Of a stretch of DNA of 64,000 bases, positions 11,842 to 22,341 are shown piece by piece. The notes under the pieces were generated by a model. The model was not told where the DNA came from and made no database searches. It worked only from the letters and a program-made list of their open reading frames with translations. The translations under genes and the position numbers were made by a program. Each line of letters starts with the position of its first letter. Position 1 is the stretch's first letter. The DNA is from Porogramme epimiltina (taxonomy: Eukaryota; Basidiomycota; Agaricomycetes; Polyporales; Polyporaceae): positions 26,053 through 90,052 of the forward strand of contig FTLJ01000057.1 of assembly GCA_900155495.1 (NCBI GenBank), written 5' to 3'.

Positions 11842-12081
11842 GCAGTCTCTGTGGAGGTCCACATGCGTCTCCCTCTGTGTGTTCCTCTTCGTTGTGATGG
11901 TGTATGATACCTTTCCATTTGGATTGCCCGTGTCATGGGTCGTGATGCACGTCAAAGTTAATCGCGCGATGTGCCAAAGAGCGGGTGTTCGGCGGCCCCG
12001 CGTCCCAGGTGACTAGGACGCGCTCAAGACATTTAGTTAGCGGCGTCCGTCGTCTCAGTACCAGCAAGTGTCCCCACCCTC

Positions 12082-12999
12082 ATGGGAGACATCGACAGCC
12101 AACACAATACTCACGGCCCCGCGTATGCCTATGCAAACGCAACATACCCCGAATTCTACGACCTCTGGACCACACACCTCTTCGGTTCAGACACCTCCTC
12201 TGATATACCCATCGTCCTGAGCACTCTCAATAGCGCCTTAGGCTCAGGTGAGCCGGGCGCACGCAACCCCGTTATCTTCGTCGACCTCGGTACCGGCACT
12301 GGACGAGTCATCAAGGAAATCCTAGGAGCCTCCGCACTCCCCGCGCACTCGCCCATCACCCTCGTGGGCGTCGACCATTCTCGCGCGATGCTCACGCGCG
12401 CCGAGCGCACGATCGCCCCCCTCCTCGCGAAGCTCTCCGAATCTTCGCCTGCGACACGCGTTGAGTGGGTCGAGGCGTCCGCGACCACCTACGCCGATGC
12501 GCTCTCACAACACGTCCTCGCGCCCGCCGACGCGGTCCTCTTCTCCGTCGGGTCAATCGCACACCTCACCGCGCCCGGAGAACTGCGCGCGTTCCTCGCG
12601 CAGACGGCCGCGCTCCTCCGCGCGCCGGGCGGGGTCGCCCTCGTCGGCTTTCTCGACGACTTCTTTGTGCCCGCGGGGATTGGCGCACTCCCCCCGCGCG
12701 CGGCCGAGCTCGACGAAGGCGTGCGTCTGCCCTCTGCCGAGCGGCCTGGGACGACGTTCGTCAAATCGCCGACGACGGAGACGTGGGACATGGCGGGGGA
12801 GGTGAAGACTGAGCGATTTGAAGTGAGTCTGGAGAGGGATGAGGATGGGGAAGTAGTATGGCGAGAGACGTTAATGTGGAGTCTCCGCGTGTTACGCGAG
12901 GAGGTGTGGCTGAATGAAGTGCACCGGGCTGGACTTGTGGTCAAGGAGAAACATATGCTTGGTATGCAGATAATGTATGTGCTGTCAAGAGGAGCGTGA
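12082..12999 (+). CDS. SAM-dependent methyltransferase
   Basis: One uninterrupted frame of 305 residues. Motif I is FVDLGTGTGRVI at about residues 72-83, followed by an acidic loop after beta-2 (LVGVDHSRAML) and a motif-IV-like PADAVLFSVGSIAHL region. This is the arrangement of class I Rossmann methyltransferases acting on small molecules. The acceptor is unknown. The C-terminal part contains a beta-rich segment (TERFEVSLERDEDGEVVW) usual for this group. The gene is intronless, unlike almost all its neighbours. Its 5' end and upstream flank are duplicated at ~9.35-9.72 kb, so it was part of the tandem block with the F-box genes. Confidence 0.85.
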   Translation: MGDIDSQHNTHGPAYAYANATYPEFYDLWTTHLFGSDTSSDIPIVLSTLNSALGSGEPGARNPVIFVDLGTGTGRVIKEILGASALPAHSPITLVGVDHSRAMLTRAERTIAPLLAKLSESSPATRVEWVEASATTYADALSQHVLAPADAVLFSVGSIAHLTAPGELRAFLAQTAALLRAPGGVALVGFLDDFFVPAGIGALPPRAAELDEGVRLPSAERPGTTFVKSPTTETWDMAGEVKTERFEVSLERDEDGEVVWRETLMWSLRVLREEVWLNEVHRAGLVVKEKHMLGMQIMYVLSRGA

Positions 13000-13706
13000 A
13001 GAGGTCTGTAGCGTTGCTGAGCTCAGGACATACAATGGCAATGAACGTTGGCGCAATGTCATGTACGAAGTGAGGTTAGTAGACTAGCCCCATGTGGAAC
13101 TAGAGAATCCAGACCGAGTGTCGGATCACGGCGGATTGTAACAAAAGACGGTACAAGATGACGTCATACTTCCAAAGCGCTCCCTCATTGAGGCCATTGC
13201 ACTTGCCTTGTTGTATCCTAATATCCTAACATGACTATCCTAGTACTAGTTGTTAGTATAGCATGGACTACAAGTACAAGGCCAACGCGATCCTCCAATT
13301 GTCTCCACGGTAGGTATAAGATGTTCATGCGACACCACTGCCTGGCCCTCTTCGCGCCTCGACGGCTCGTCCACCACCTCCTTCTCTTTGAAGCCCAGCT
13401 ACTTTCTCTTTCTCTCTTTCGCTTTGCTTGCGTCTGCCACACGCTGCTGGGCGGCATTTCAATTTGACCTTGCCGCAGACAAACTTTATCTCCGCGAAGC
13501 ACTACTACCTTTGTCCCTCTGGCCACCGGTTCCTCGGCGCCTCTTTAAAAGCCCTCAAGTGCTAGAGCCTGACCACATCCTCCATGCACTCCTCCATCCG
13601 CTCCACCATCCTCCACGACCACCAGCGCACTCCGCGAGACGCGTCCGATATCGCCCAGCCCCAGCTCCCGCACTCACGGAAAACGCACCCGACAGCACGA
13701 ACAACC
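13000..13706. other. Intergenic region
   Basis: No recognisable gene. A TTTAAAAGCC string near 13545 lies about 160 bp before the next start and may be a TATA-like element. The last 140 bp are open in the downstream gene's frame, but the ATG at 13707 has the better context (ACAACCATGCC). Confidence 0.5.
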
Positions 13707-15321
13707 ATGCCGTCCCGCGCGCAAACCGCTGCTACCTCAACCTCCGTCTCACCACCCGCGCTGTACGAGTTCGCGCCAGGCTGTATGTCTGACGGGACCA
13801 TCTCCGAAGGACATCCAATCGTCCAGCGGTACGTCCGTCGCGCGACCGAAGTCCATCTCGCGGCCCAAGACGCGGCGCGCAACGCGAAGAGGGGACCGTA
13901 CACGGGCCGCGCGTGGCATGGGATCAAGTCCCAGTCTCGCAGCGACATCGCGGCGGATGGCAAGAAGCCAGACGACATCATGACGTGGTGGCCCGTCCAC
14001 TTCGGGGGGGTCACCAGCCCTGCTACGGTCGGCGAGGTACTGGGGGCCCCCGAGCTCAAGGCAGAGACCGCGGAGGCCGTCTTCGCGCTCGCGGCGCTCT
14101 GCGTCTTCAACTGCACGGGGAAGTCTGCCCATTGGGCGTTCTGGGGCTGGAACCAGAGGGAGGAGACGTTGAGGACTGTGTTTCGCGTGCTTGGTGAGTC
14201 TCTGTGCCATATCTTCCATCGACCATCCTCCTTCGACCACCCTCCATCGACCACTCTCCACCGACCACCCTCCGTCGACCACCCCCTTGACCACCCTCCG
14301 TTACCATCTTACACTTCGCCATCCATCTTCCCGGGTCCCTCGGCTGCGCCGTTACTGACTGGACGTCCTCTTCCCAGATGCCCGCCCGCGCAGGATCACC
14401 CCTCCATCTCATCTCCTCCTGCTGTCGTTTGAAGAGACCCTCTTTGCTTTGAAGTGCATGCAGAGCATGTACAAGCCGATCCACACGCCCGACCCTCTGC
14501 CGAAGCCTGAGGGGGGCGAGAGCGCGCCCAGGGCACCCGGAGCCCCCTTGACGCGCTCTGCGAAGCGCGCCGCGGACGCGCTAGCTGAGGCGGCGGAGGG
14601 CGAGGAGGTTGAGGAGGAGGCGGCGGTGGCTCCGCCGGCCGCGAAGCGCGCGAAAGTCGAGAAGACGGCGTCGCGCAAGCCCGCGCCCGCCGCGCGAACG
14701 CCTTCGAAGGCAAAGAAGGCGAAGGCACCCTCCAAGAAGGCTGCCAAGGCGGTCGAGCCGATTGTGGAGGATGCGATGGCGGTCGATGCGGAAGCAGAGG
14801 CGGAGGTGCTGGTCGATGTCGAGGCCGAAGTTGAGGTGGAGTCCGTGTCCGCGCCTGCCACAAAGAAGGCCCGGACGAAGAAGGCAGCAGCGAAGCCCCG
14901 GCGCGAGAAGGCGAAACGCACCAAGACTGTCTCCGCCCCGAGCACTTCTACCCAACGCTCTCCAGGGACCATCCGGATCCCCGCCCGCCCCGCGACTGCT
15001 CCCGTCGCACCGCTCCCGCCGACATTGGGCCTCCTTGGGGTACCACCCATCGGCTTCACGTCTGCGCCCGCGCAGTTGCCTTCTCCCTCTCATTCCGCCT
15101 CGCCTCTCCTCTCGCCAACGACCACGGCAATCAGCACGCCGTCGACCGGATCGACGCGCGTGAACTCCCCGGTGGCCCTCGACCAAGCCATGACGAAGGT
15201 GGCGAAGCTCGAGGTGATCGAGGAGGCGGAGGTTGTCGCGCCTAAAGTCGCGCCCCAGCCTGTCGCTGCGACACGGGTGTCGTCACGGATCCGGGTGAAG
15301 AGGGCCGCTGGGGGTGCTTGA
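13707..15321 (+). CDS. Hypothetical protein with Lys/Ala-rich, probably nuclear C-terminus
   Basis: Two exons (13707-14193, 14378-15321) give 476 residues. The first ~220 residues look globular and include YEFAPGCMSDGTISEGHP, KKPDDIMTWWPVHFGG and SAHWAFWGWNQREETL. I recognise no named domain. The remainder is low complexity: alternating Ala/Glu/Lys blocks with KRAKVEKTASRK, KKAKAPSKKAAK and KKARTKKAAAKPRREK, which resemble nuclear localisation or DNA-binding tails, ending VSSRIRVKRAAGGA. A nuclear role is inference from composition only. The intron contains a 14-bp minisatellite. Confidence 0.7.
14216..14310 (+). repeat. 14-bp minisatellite inside an intron
   Basis: About six imperfect tandem copies of TCGACCACCCTCCA lie entirely within the intron of the preceding gene and make that intron about three times longer than its neighbours. 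Confidence 0.8.
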
Positions 15322-15782
15322 TGATGCGAGCCTCGCAGACGACGACTTGGACACGACCGCATCACGACCGCTGACGAGCCTAACGCTTGACGCTTTATAA
15401 TACTTGCTTGTATCGTTATGCTCTCATCTCTGTTGTTGTACTTTTCGGGTTTGGATGTAGTCTTAATGTACCGGGTTAACTGTAGCGTCTTAGAACATCT
15501 ATAAAGATGTCTTGTTAATTTTATTTGATCGTGCTTGAAGCGTATCGGCCTGGGATGGAAAACGGAACAAAGTACTCACCACGCATGGATTCACGCGCGA
15601 TCGCAACATGGGGGTGGCAGTCGATCGTGAAGACGAAGTGACGAATAGCAGATTGACGATAGAGAATACAAATGCGTGCAAAATATGATACACGGCAGAC
15701 ACGAGCGCACCTGCGAACAGCTCCAACACTCCTCCAAGCGCGTGTCCTCCTAGGTCGGTGAGACGGATGCCGAACAGGCGCG
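15322..15782. other. Intergenic region between convergent genes
   Basis: It holds the 3' ends of the hypothetical gene at 13707 and of LSM2. AT-rich runs (TTTATAATACTTGCTTG near 15395; TTTTATTTGATC near 15520) may be 3' processing regions. No further gene seen. Confidence 0.45.
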
Positions 15783-16311
15783 TCACCGTTTGTTTTGCAC
15801 GGCCGCCTCTAAATGTTACAAGGTGCAGAATGAGCAGTTGAAGCGAAGGGGAGACAAGGAACGTACCTCGTCGTGTCGCGTCCTCCAGCAGCTGGGTGTC
15901 AACGTGCTCAGCAGGAAGTTGGACGTACCGGACGACAGAGCCCCGAATGAAGCAGTTCTTGACTGCCATCTGCGAATGGGACGAGGGTGAGCGATGCGAT
16001 GTCGGGAACGTCTTCGCACGGAGCCGGGACGCACCATGTGCGGGTGTCTCGCGTCATCGAGAACTTTGATGTTGTCCAGGCGGATGTTCAAAAACCTACG
16101 CAATGTGAAGGAGAAGCATAAGGCAGAAGAACATGCTGAAGTAAAGGATGGGACGAACTGGTCGACCGACTTGAGGGTGCCAGTGATAGAGAGATCGTTT
16201 TTGAGCTCGACGGTGACCCGCTGGTCCGTCAGGGTCTTGAAAACGGAGAATATAAGCTGTTATATGGTTAAATAGCATGTTTTGTACGAGACACACGGCG
16301 ACACATACCAT
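15783..16311 (-). CDS. LSM2: U6 snRNP-associated Sm-like protein LSm2
   Basis: Five exons (16311-16309, 16256-16159, 16095-16035, 15969-15867, 15808-15783) join to 96 residues, the usual LSm2 length. The protein starts MLIFSVFKTLTDQRVTVELK, has the Sm1 region NDLSITGTLKSVDQFLN, then LDDARHPHM, and the strongly conserved Sm2 region KNCFIRGSVVRYVQLP before ATRREAAVQNKR. LSm2 belongs to the Lsm1-7 (cytoplasmic mRNA decay) and Lsm2-8 (U6 snRNA) rings. The first exon is only the ATG: it is followed at once by GTATGT, and the 52-nt intron ends ACAG before CTTATATTC. All four introns are 52-65 nt and the total is in frame, so the model is well supported. Confidence 0.93.
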
Positions 16312-17305
16312 GGAGGGGGCGAGGGCGAGGAAGATGAGGATGAGAAGGCCAACAGGCCAACAGCCTCCGACTGCGGCAGTCCCACCTAGCGCTGGCGGTC
16401 GGGGCGCCCGTCACCTAATTGTCACGTGGGTGGAGTGCTTGGAAGCTGGCTTTCAATTGAAGGCTTTACTTTGCCCTGCATCTTCTCGGACGACAAGCGT
16501 ACACAATGACAGCATATAAGGGAATCAAACATACAACATGAAATACTTAGGTCCGGCAACCGCACGGGGACTGTGGTGGAAGGAAGGCTACATTGGTGCG
16601 TCTCGCCAACATGATGGCGGTACTTCCTGGTACTTCCAAGCGTGTGCCCCGCCGCTAATCCATCCGGACTTAGGACCCTACAAGGCCCGCCAGGCCCGCC
16701 GGAGTTAGCTGTCCGTGTGTGTTAGGTAACATCAAAGCCAATCTGTGCTCCACATCGCTTTCAAATGAGCTCTGGACAAACCTGAACGATCCTCTCTGCA
16801 AACGGCAAAAAAGACCCATGCTCACCTTTCCTGATCCGTAAGTCTTTCAGTGCGAGCGGTGAGCACTGTAGCTCCTTGCGGAAGCTTGACAAACATTCTC
16901 CCAGGTGGCATCGCTTGCTAGCACCGCATGACGCCAATCTCGTCGGCGGAACCTGTAGAGCTCGCAAATCTTCTCGCCGCTTGCTCAAATTCGCCGTGTT
17001 TTCCACCGCCCTATCCATCGCTTTCTCGATGTCCGGCCTACTGGCACAACGCACACCCCCGCTTGGCACATCCTAGACGCTAAACCCGCGCTGCGCCTTT
17101 CCGCTCGTCCGGACTACCGTATCTAAGATGTTCAATGGGGAAACGACCCAACTCTTGGAGGTGAGAGCAATTGATATCCAAGTTGCCTGATTTTGAAGGA
17201 ACGTCCATAGCTTGTGACATTGATTTCGCCCTCGCTTCCACTCGCATATATAAACCCCTGTCGTCCATACTGCGCTCCCATTCACTTTCTTATCACTCGG
17301 ACGCC
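16312..17305. other. Intergenic region between LSM2 and the aspartic protease
   Basis: A divergent promoter region of about 1 kb. A 100-codon open frame on the minus strand (16761-17069) matches nothing I know. The plus-strand TATA box at 17247 belongs to the protease. Confidence 0.45.
17247..17254 (+). promoter_or_regulatory. TATA box of the aspartic protease gene
   Basis: TATATAAA 52-59 bp before the ATG at 17306, a spacing typical of fungal promoters with short leaders. Confidence 0.6.
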
Positions 17306-19263
17306 ATGCTTCTCCGTTTCCTTCCTCCATTTCTCCAGCTGTTGTCTTCTGCTGTACTTTATTCATCGCCTGCTTCGGCGTCAGGTTTTAACGTGTCCAC
17401 ACATGGGCAGGCAAGTAATATGATGAACATAGGGGTGGAGACTGTCGGGAACGCACTTGTAGGTTATTAACAGACCCTTTCTCTTCCATTCCGTTTACTC
17501 TGCATTTCAATAGTATCTCGTCAATATCACATTGGGTGGGCAAGGTGAGCCACTGTGTGCCACTTCACGGGACGGTTGTACTCACTGTTTTGGTAGAAAT
17601 AACCGTGGGCCTGGACACTGGTTCCACCGATCTGTGGATAGACCCGACTGGTCTCAATATCCAATACACAAACACCACCGACCTCACCGCAACAGAGATA
17701 TACGGCAAGGGAATGGTGGTGGGACCTATAGCTTTCGCGGAGCTGAAAGTTGGAGATTTTGTGCTTCCATCTCAAGGTATATCCTTTTCCTTGTTCCGCC
17801 GAGTGTTGACTAAACTTCCTTCAACGGTAGCATTCGTGAACGCGACACAGGTGAGCACAAATCTCCCTCATCTGGGGCAACCCTCTAAAATGGGGAACTA
17901 GATATCAGACTTGCCTGGCATGCGTGGTATTCTCGGCATGGGTTTCGACACCAAACTCTTGGGGAACATCTACCAGACCATCCGAACAGCGTGGGGCTCG
18001 GATGCAGCCGAACAACTTGGCCACTCGTTCCTCACCCATCTCTTCGAGCTTCAAATGTCTCTCCCCAACAACTTCGACGTTCAACTCGGTCGCACAGAGG
18101 TGCTCGGCGTTCCCGACATCGGCACGTTCATCATCGGTGGACACGATGCCGGATATGATGACGTCGAAGAGGCACCTAAGCTGAAGCGTGTTCAGGAGGA
18201 TCATTGGAGCGTCATCGTCGATGAGATGCGGGTCAACAGCCAGCCAGTGACCTTCGTCAATCGATCGTCGGTTATGGACGTACCCCAGGGCAAGCTTGTG
18301 GCAGCACTCGACACTGGATTCACCATCCCGTCTCTCCCTCGTTATTTAGTCGATGCTGTCTATTCATCGGTCGAAGGCGCGACTTTCTATCCGCTCTTTG
18401 GCGCCTGGATTGTCCCGTGCGGCTCTGTAATCGACCTTTCCTTTGTCATCGGGTGTGTACCTCCCCCTCACTCACAGTGCACAGTGACTGATTCATACCA
18501 ATAGCGGAAGGGAATACTCAGTGCACCCCATTGACCTCGCTCCGCCTGCCCAACTCCCGATCATTGAGAACGGTACCTCGAAAAATGTCACGATTTGTAT
18601 CGCGAGCTACCAGTACTTGACCCTCGACCCTACCGCATTCGCGGGGTTCGACATGATCCTCGGAGACGCGTTCCTTCGCAGCGTCTACGCTTCGTACGTC
18701 TCCTTTCCACTCCTCTTTCACAGCATGGCTCAGTGATGTTCGTCAGATTCGACTACGGTGACTACCACCCCACGAACCATACCACTGGCGAGCCGTTCGT
18801 CCAGCTGCTCTCGGTCGTCGACGCACACTCCGCCGTGGACGAGTTCCACGAGGACCTCGCCGTAGTCCTCGCCGCATTTCCGCCCACAATCGAACCCGCC
18901 GACTTCGCCAACGCCCAGATCGACCCTGCATTCCTCGCGACCCTCGGCCTCGCCGTCCCCGCGTCCTCCGGCAACTCAACCGCCGGCTCGGTCAGTGGCG
19001 CACTGGCCGAGGACGACAGCACTCCGTCCGCCACGTCCTCGTGGGCGGGACTTAGCCGGAAGTGGGGTATCGTCGCCCTCGCGTTGCTCGGCGCGAACCT
19101 CCTTGTGGGCCTTATTCTGCTCGCTGTGGTTTCGACAATGTGCGTGCGCGGGATGAAGGGTCGCGCGACGCGTGCTGTCAGCGCGCGCTATGAACCCGTC
19201 CGCCTGAAGGAGGCTACGGACCACGACGCTGAAGCCGGGCCCTTACACGGCTACCATGATTGA
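17306..19263 (+). CDS. Pepsin-type (A1) aspartic protease with C-terminal membrane anchor
   Basis: The product begins with a signal peptide (MLLRFLPPFLQLLSSAVLYS). The N-terminal lobe has GLDTGSTDLWIDP with the first catalytic Asp, and the second lobe has VAALDTGFTIPSLP with the second. The flap region and SDLPGMRGILGMGFD fit family A1. After splicing to acceptor TTCGTCAG the conserved end of the fold reads LRSVYASFDYGDY. The tail then has a Ser/Thr-rich linker (GNSTAGSVSGALAEDDS), one transmembrane helix (IVALALLGANLLVGLILLAV) and a short basic cytosolic end (KGRATRAVSARYEP). It should therefore face the cell surface or vacuolar lumen and be tethered. Exon 1 is 17306-17458 and exon 2 only 31 nt (17514-17544). 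About seven introns in all. Confidence 0.9.
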
Positions 19264-19655
19264 ACGGAGGCCACCAAGCCACTCAGACCCGGATTTGTGT
19301 AGTACATACCATCATAACATTAATCGAACGCTGTGCCAATTAACTCTGCGCTCAGTGTTCACGTGTTTGTATCCCTATTTCGCCTTCTGACCAGCTGAAG
19401 CAATGGCTGCGTGCCCTTTGAAACGCGATGCTTTGTCTATAGAGCACCATAGAGTGCCACTTACATTACGTAATCGTCGGAGCTGTCAGCTTGTTACGCC
19501 TGCGCTGTGAACGGTGGCACCAGTCGCTGCGCAGGTTCCGACCCATTATTCTTCACTTGACCACGAGCTAAACATGTCTTGGACATTAAATATCTCGCAG
19601 ACAACAAATGCCATGACCCCTCTGCATCCTCTTCTTCTCTCGTCTGCTGGTTAAT
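19264..19655. other. Promoter flank of SDR gene 1
   Basis: No gene. From about 19365 this flank matches 22015 onward (for example TTTGTATCCCTA and CGCCTTC(T/A)GACCAGCT), marking the left end of the tandem duplication. Confidence 0.5.
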
Positions 19656-21038
19656 ATGTGGCCCTTCACGCGAAGCCCAAAGTTCGTCCCAAGCAAGGAT
19701 ATTCCAGACCTCACAGGCAAGGTCGCGATTGTCACAGGCGGGAGGTAAGCCCTGTGATTCTCAAGTGTTGGATATATCTTTACATTCTGCTTGCTTCTGT
19801 AGTAGAGGTTTAGGGCTCGCAATCGTTGGACACCTCGCGCGCCGTGGCGCGAAGGTTTACATGGCAGCACGAGATGAGCAGCGCGCAAAGGCAGCCATCG
19901 AGCGGCTCCGTTCCGAAGGTTTGGGGCAGGGCGAGGTGGAGTGGTGGGAGTTGGACCTCAGCAAGCCTCGAGAGGTGAAGGCGAGCGGAGAGCGGTTTGT
20001 TCAGAAGGAGTCTCGCTTGGACATACTTGGTGAGCACTTTCAGGTTCCTACAAGATGATATTGGGTTGACGTGTGCGAACGCCGTCCGCAGTGAACAATG
20101 CGGGCTTGTGAGTCTTCATGTCCTTTCTCACGAGAGGGAAGCGGCACCGATGCTGTGAGGGCAGGGGACGTCGGCCGTACAAGATAGAATCCGATGGTGT
20201 GTCTCGACACTCTTCTGTCAGGGTGTCCCATCTTGTTCAACATAATAGTAGGAGTGCAGGATGTCATGCTTGTAAAGTAAGTGGGGGAGGCGGAAGTTCC
20301 GTGATCCAACGCAGCTCGTTAACAAGCACTTCCAGTTACATCGGCCCCTTCATCTTCACTCGCGCACTCCTCCCGCTGCTATGCCAAACCGCGGAGGACC
20401 CCTCAAACGACGTTCGTGTAGTCATGGTATGTCATGACGGCTCCGATACCCTCTGCTCGTGATGAACACTCCCTGCTTAGCTTGGGTCGGACTCTATCGC
20501 CATGCTCAAGAATTGCGGGACTCGCTATAGGAACTTGGAGGATTTCAATGAAGAGTTCCGGGACGCTACGGAACCGGACCAAATGAGATACGGTAATCCG
20601 TCTCCACTATCTTCCTCCCAACCGCTGACGTGTAATCCCCCAGCGAACTCAAAACTCGCCGACGTTCTCTACTCCAAGGCTTTACAGAAGCACTTTGACA
20701 CTAAGGGCGTCCCGGTCACGGTCCTCGCCGCAGACCCTGGCTGGGTACTCACCGAGGGCGTACCGGCGTTCAGTACCCTCACGGGGAAGCTCATCCTCGC
20801 GCTGATGCGCCCGTTTTTCTTCTACGCGCCGCCGGAAGGCGCGCACAGCACGGTCTTTGCTGCAGCCTCGCCTGCCGTGCGCGCAGACCGCGAGGAGTTT
20901 AAGGGGGCGTATGTGGTGCACAACAAGGCCCACGGGGGAGAGGTTGCGGCGCCCCTCGCTCCGCAGGGAGCCAACACGGAGCTAGCTGCGGAGCTATGGA
21001 AGACCACGGAGGAACTGGTGAAGGATATGGGTCTGTAG
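19656..21038 (+). CDS. Short-chain dehydrogenase/reductase, tandem copy 1
   Basis: Spliced product of roughly 310 residues starting MWPFTRSPKFVPSKDIPDL. The cofactor motif TGGSRGLGL (TGxxxGxG) spans intron 1, NNAG follows as VNNAGL, and the catalytic Tyr-Lys pair is formed across an intron as YANSK. Other landmarks are FIFTRALLPLL and DPGWVLTEGV. A classical NADP(H)-dependent oxidoreductase resembling retinol-dehydrogenase/WW-oxidoreductase-like SDRs; substrate unknown. The start is chosen because both copies begin MWPFTRS. The segment where the catalytic Ser normally lies reads VVMLGSDS. The exon between NNAGL and VQDVMLVN is small and its edges are the least certain part. Confidence 0.85.
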
Positions 21039-22341
21039 GAGGTTGCACCGGGGCGGCGGAGGTCATACATGGGAATGTAGGATATGCAAGATTTCTTTAT
21101 GTGGGATCATGTAACATCCTAGCCCCTTGCCGGAACCCCACGAGCATACGTAGATGGGAAGATCACTTGAGTGTGTGCACTAGACGGCAGATCAGGCGCG
21201 AATAACCGCAACCTGGTAAATATTACGGTAGGACTGACGTCTTCAGGGCCAGATTTGGAGAGGCCCGTGAGTCCACGAGGTGCGTGTCGTGTTTATCCCA
21301 ACATAGTAAAAGCTGACACGCTGGTAGACGGCCCGATGACCGCTTCGCAGACTTCATTATCTCGTGGGTGACACTGTCACAGTACTCTGTTGGTGACGTG
21401 ACCACAAGCAGGGGGGTGCAAAACAGCTTCCGGGTGTACGTCCACCCAATGTTGAATGAACCTAAAATGCTGTTCTGGTTCACATACATTGACATATATC
21501 TATTCGCAGGTGGAACGTACGAGACCCGTGTTTGCGTAATGATCACAGGGGGGTTCTGAATGTGTCAGAGACAGGACTGGATGCAGAGAAAATCATCAAG
21601 CGAGCGTGTCCCTTTCATTATAAGTAGTTATCAGGCTCACGTTGTTTCTACGAAGATATGTCGACTTTTGCCCAAATCAAGACATGTCCTCAGGGAGGTG
21701 CCTGTCAGTCCTCACAGATCCCGTTTTAAGTTGTTGCACTAACATCGTGTTGCAGTCACGGGGATCAGAGACAGGCAAATGACCTACGCACTCTGAGGAT
21801 TCAACGTGGTCACTGAAGTCTGAAGAGGGGGTGATACCTGCAGGCAACATGTTCAGTCTGTCTACACCTCACGGTTACCCACGATCATCAATGATCTCAG
21901 CAGCTCGGACTCCTACCTATGTGGTCTACTTACTATGATAATAGTGTACGGACACTGTGATTAGTTCTGCCTGTGTCTGTGGCATGTTTGTATCCCTACC
22001 CCTCATACAACTCCAGGCCACCTACATTATCGCAGACACTTCGCCTTCAGACCAGCTTAAGCAATGTCTGCATGCCCTTCGAAGTTCGAATTGTAGCGGC
22101 TGTTTCTATAACCCGTGATAAATGTCCCACTTATATCACGTAATCATCAGCTGTCTTTGGTCAATATGTTGCGCCCGCCCTGCGCGGCAAGCGTGCACAG
22201 TCCACATTACTCAGGTACCGGCGTACAGCCCTTTCTTGGCCATATGGGAAACATTTCTTGGACATCAAATACCTCACGAACCAACGCGATGATTCCCTCA
22301 CTAAATACCTCTTCTCCCCCTTCCTCCAACCCTCGGAAAAC
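21039..22341. other. Region between the SDR copies, with a duplicated non-coding tract
   Basis: The first ~750 bp match the region after SDR copy 2. A frame around 21370 reads QYSVGDVTTSRGVQNSF, matching QYAGPLDVGDMITGSQVQ near 24080, with a 15-nt difference and stops nearby in both. It may be a relic of a small secreted protein, but I cannot name it. From 22015 the sequence is the duplicated promoter of copy 2. Confidence 0.45.

Noticed and set aside
18700..18750. Apparent stop near the end of the aspartic protease fold
   Set aside because: Using the acceptor TTCGTCAG gives VYASFDYGDY in frame, the expected family sequence.
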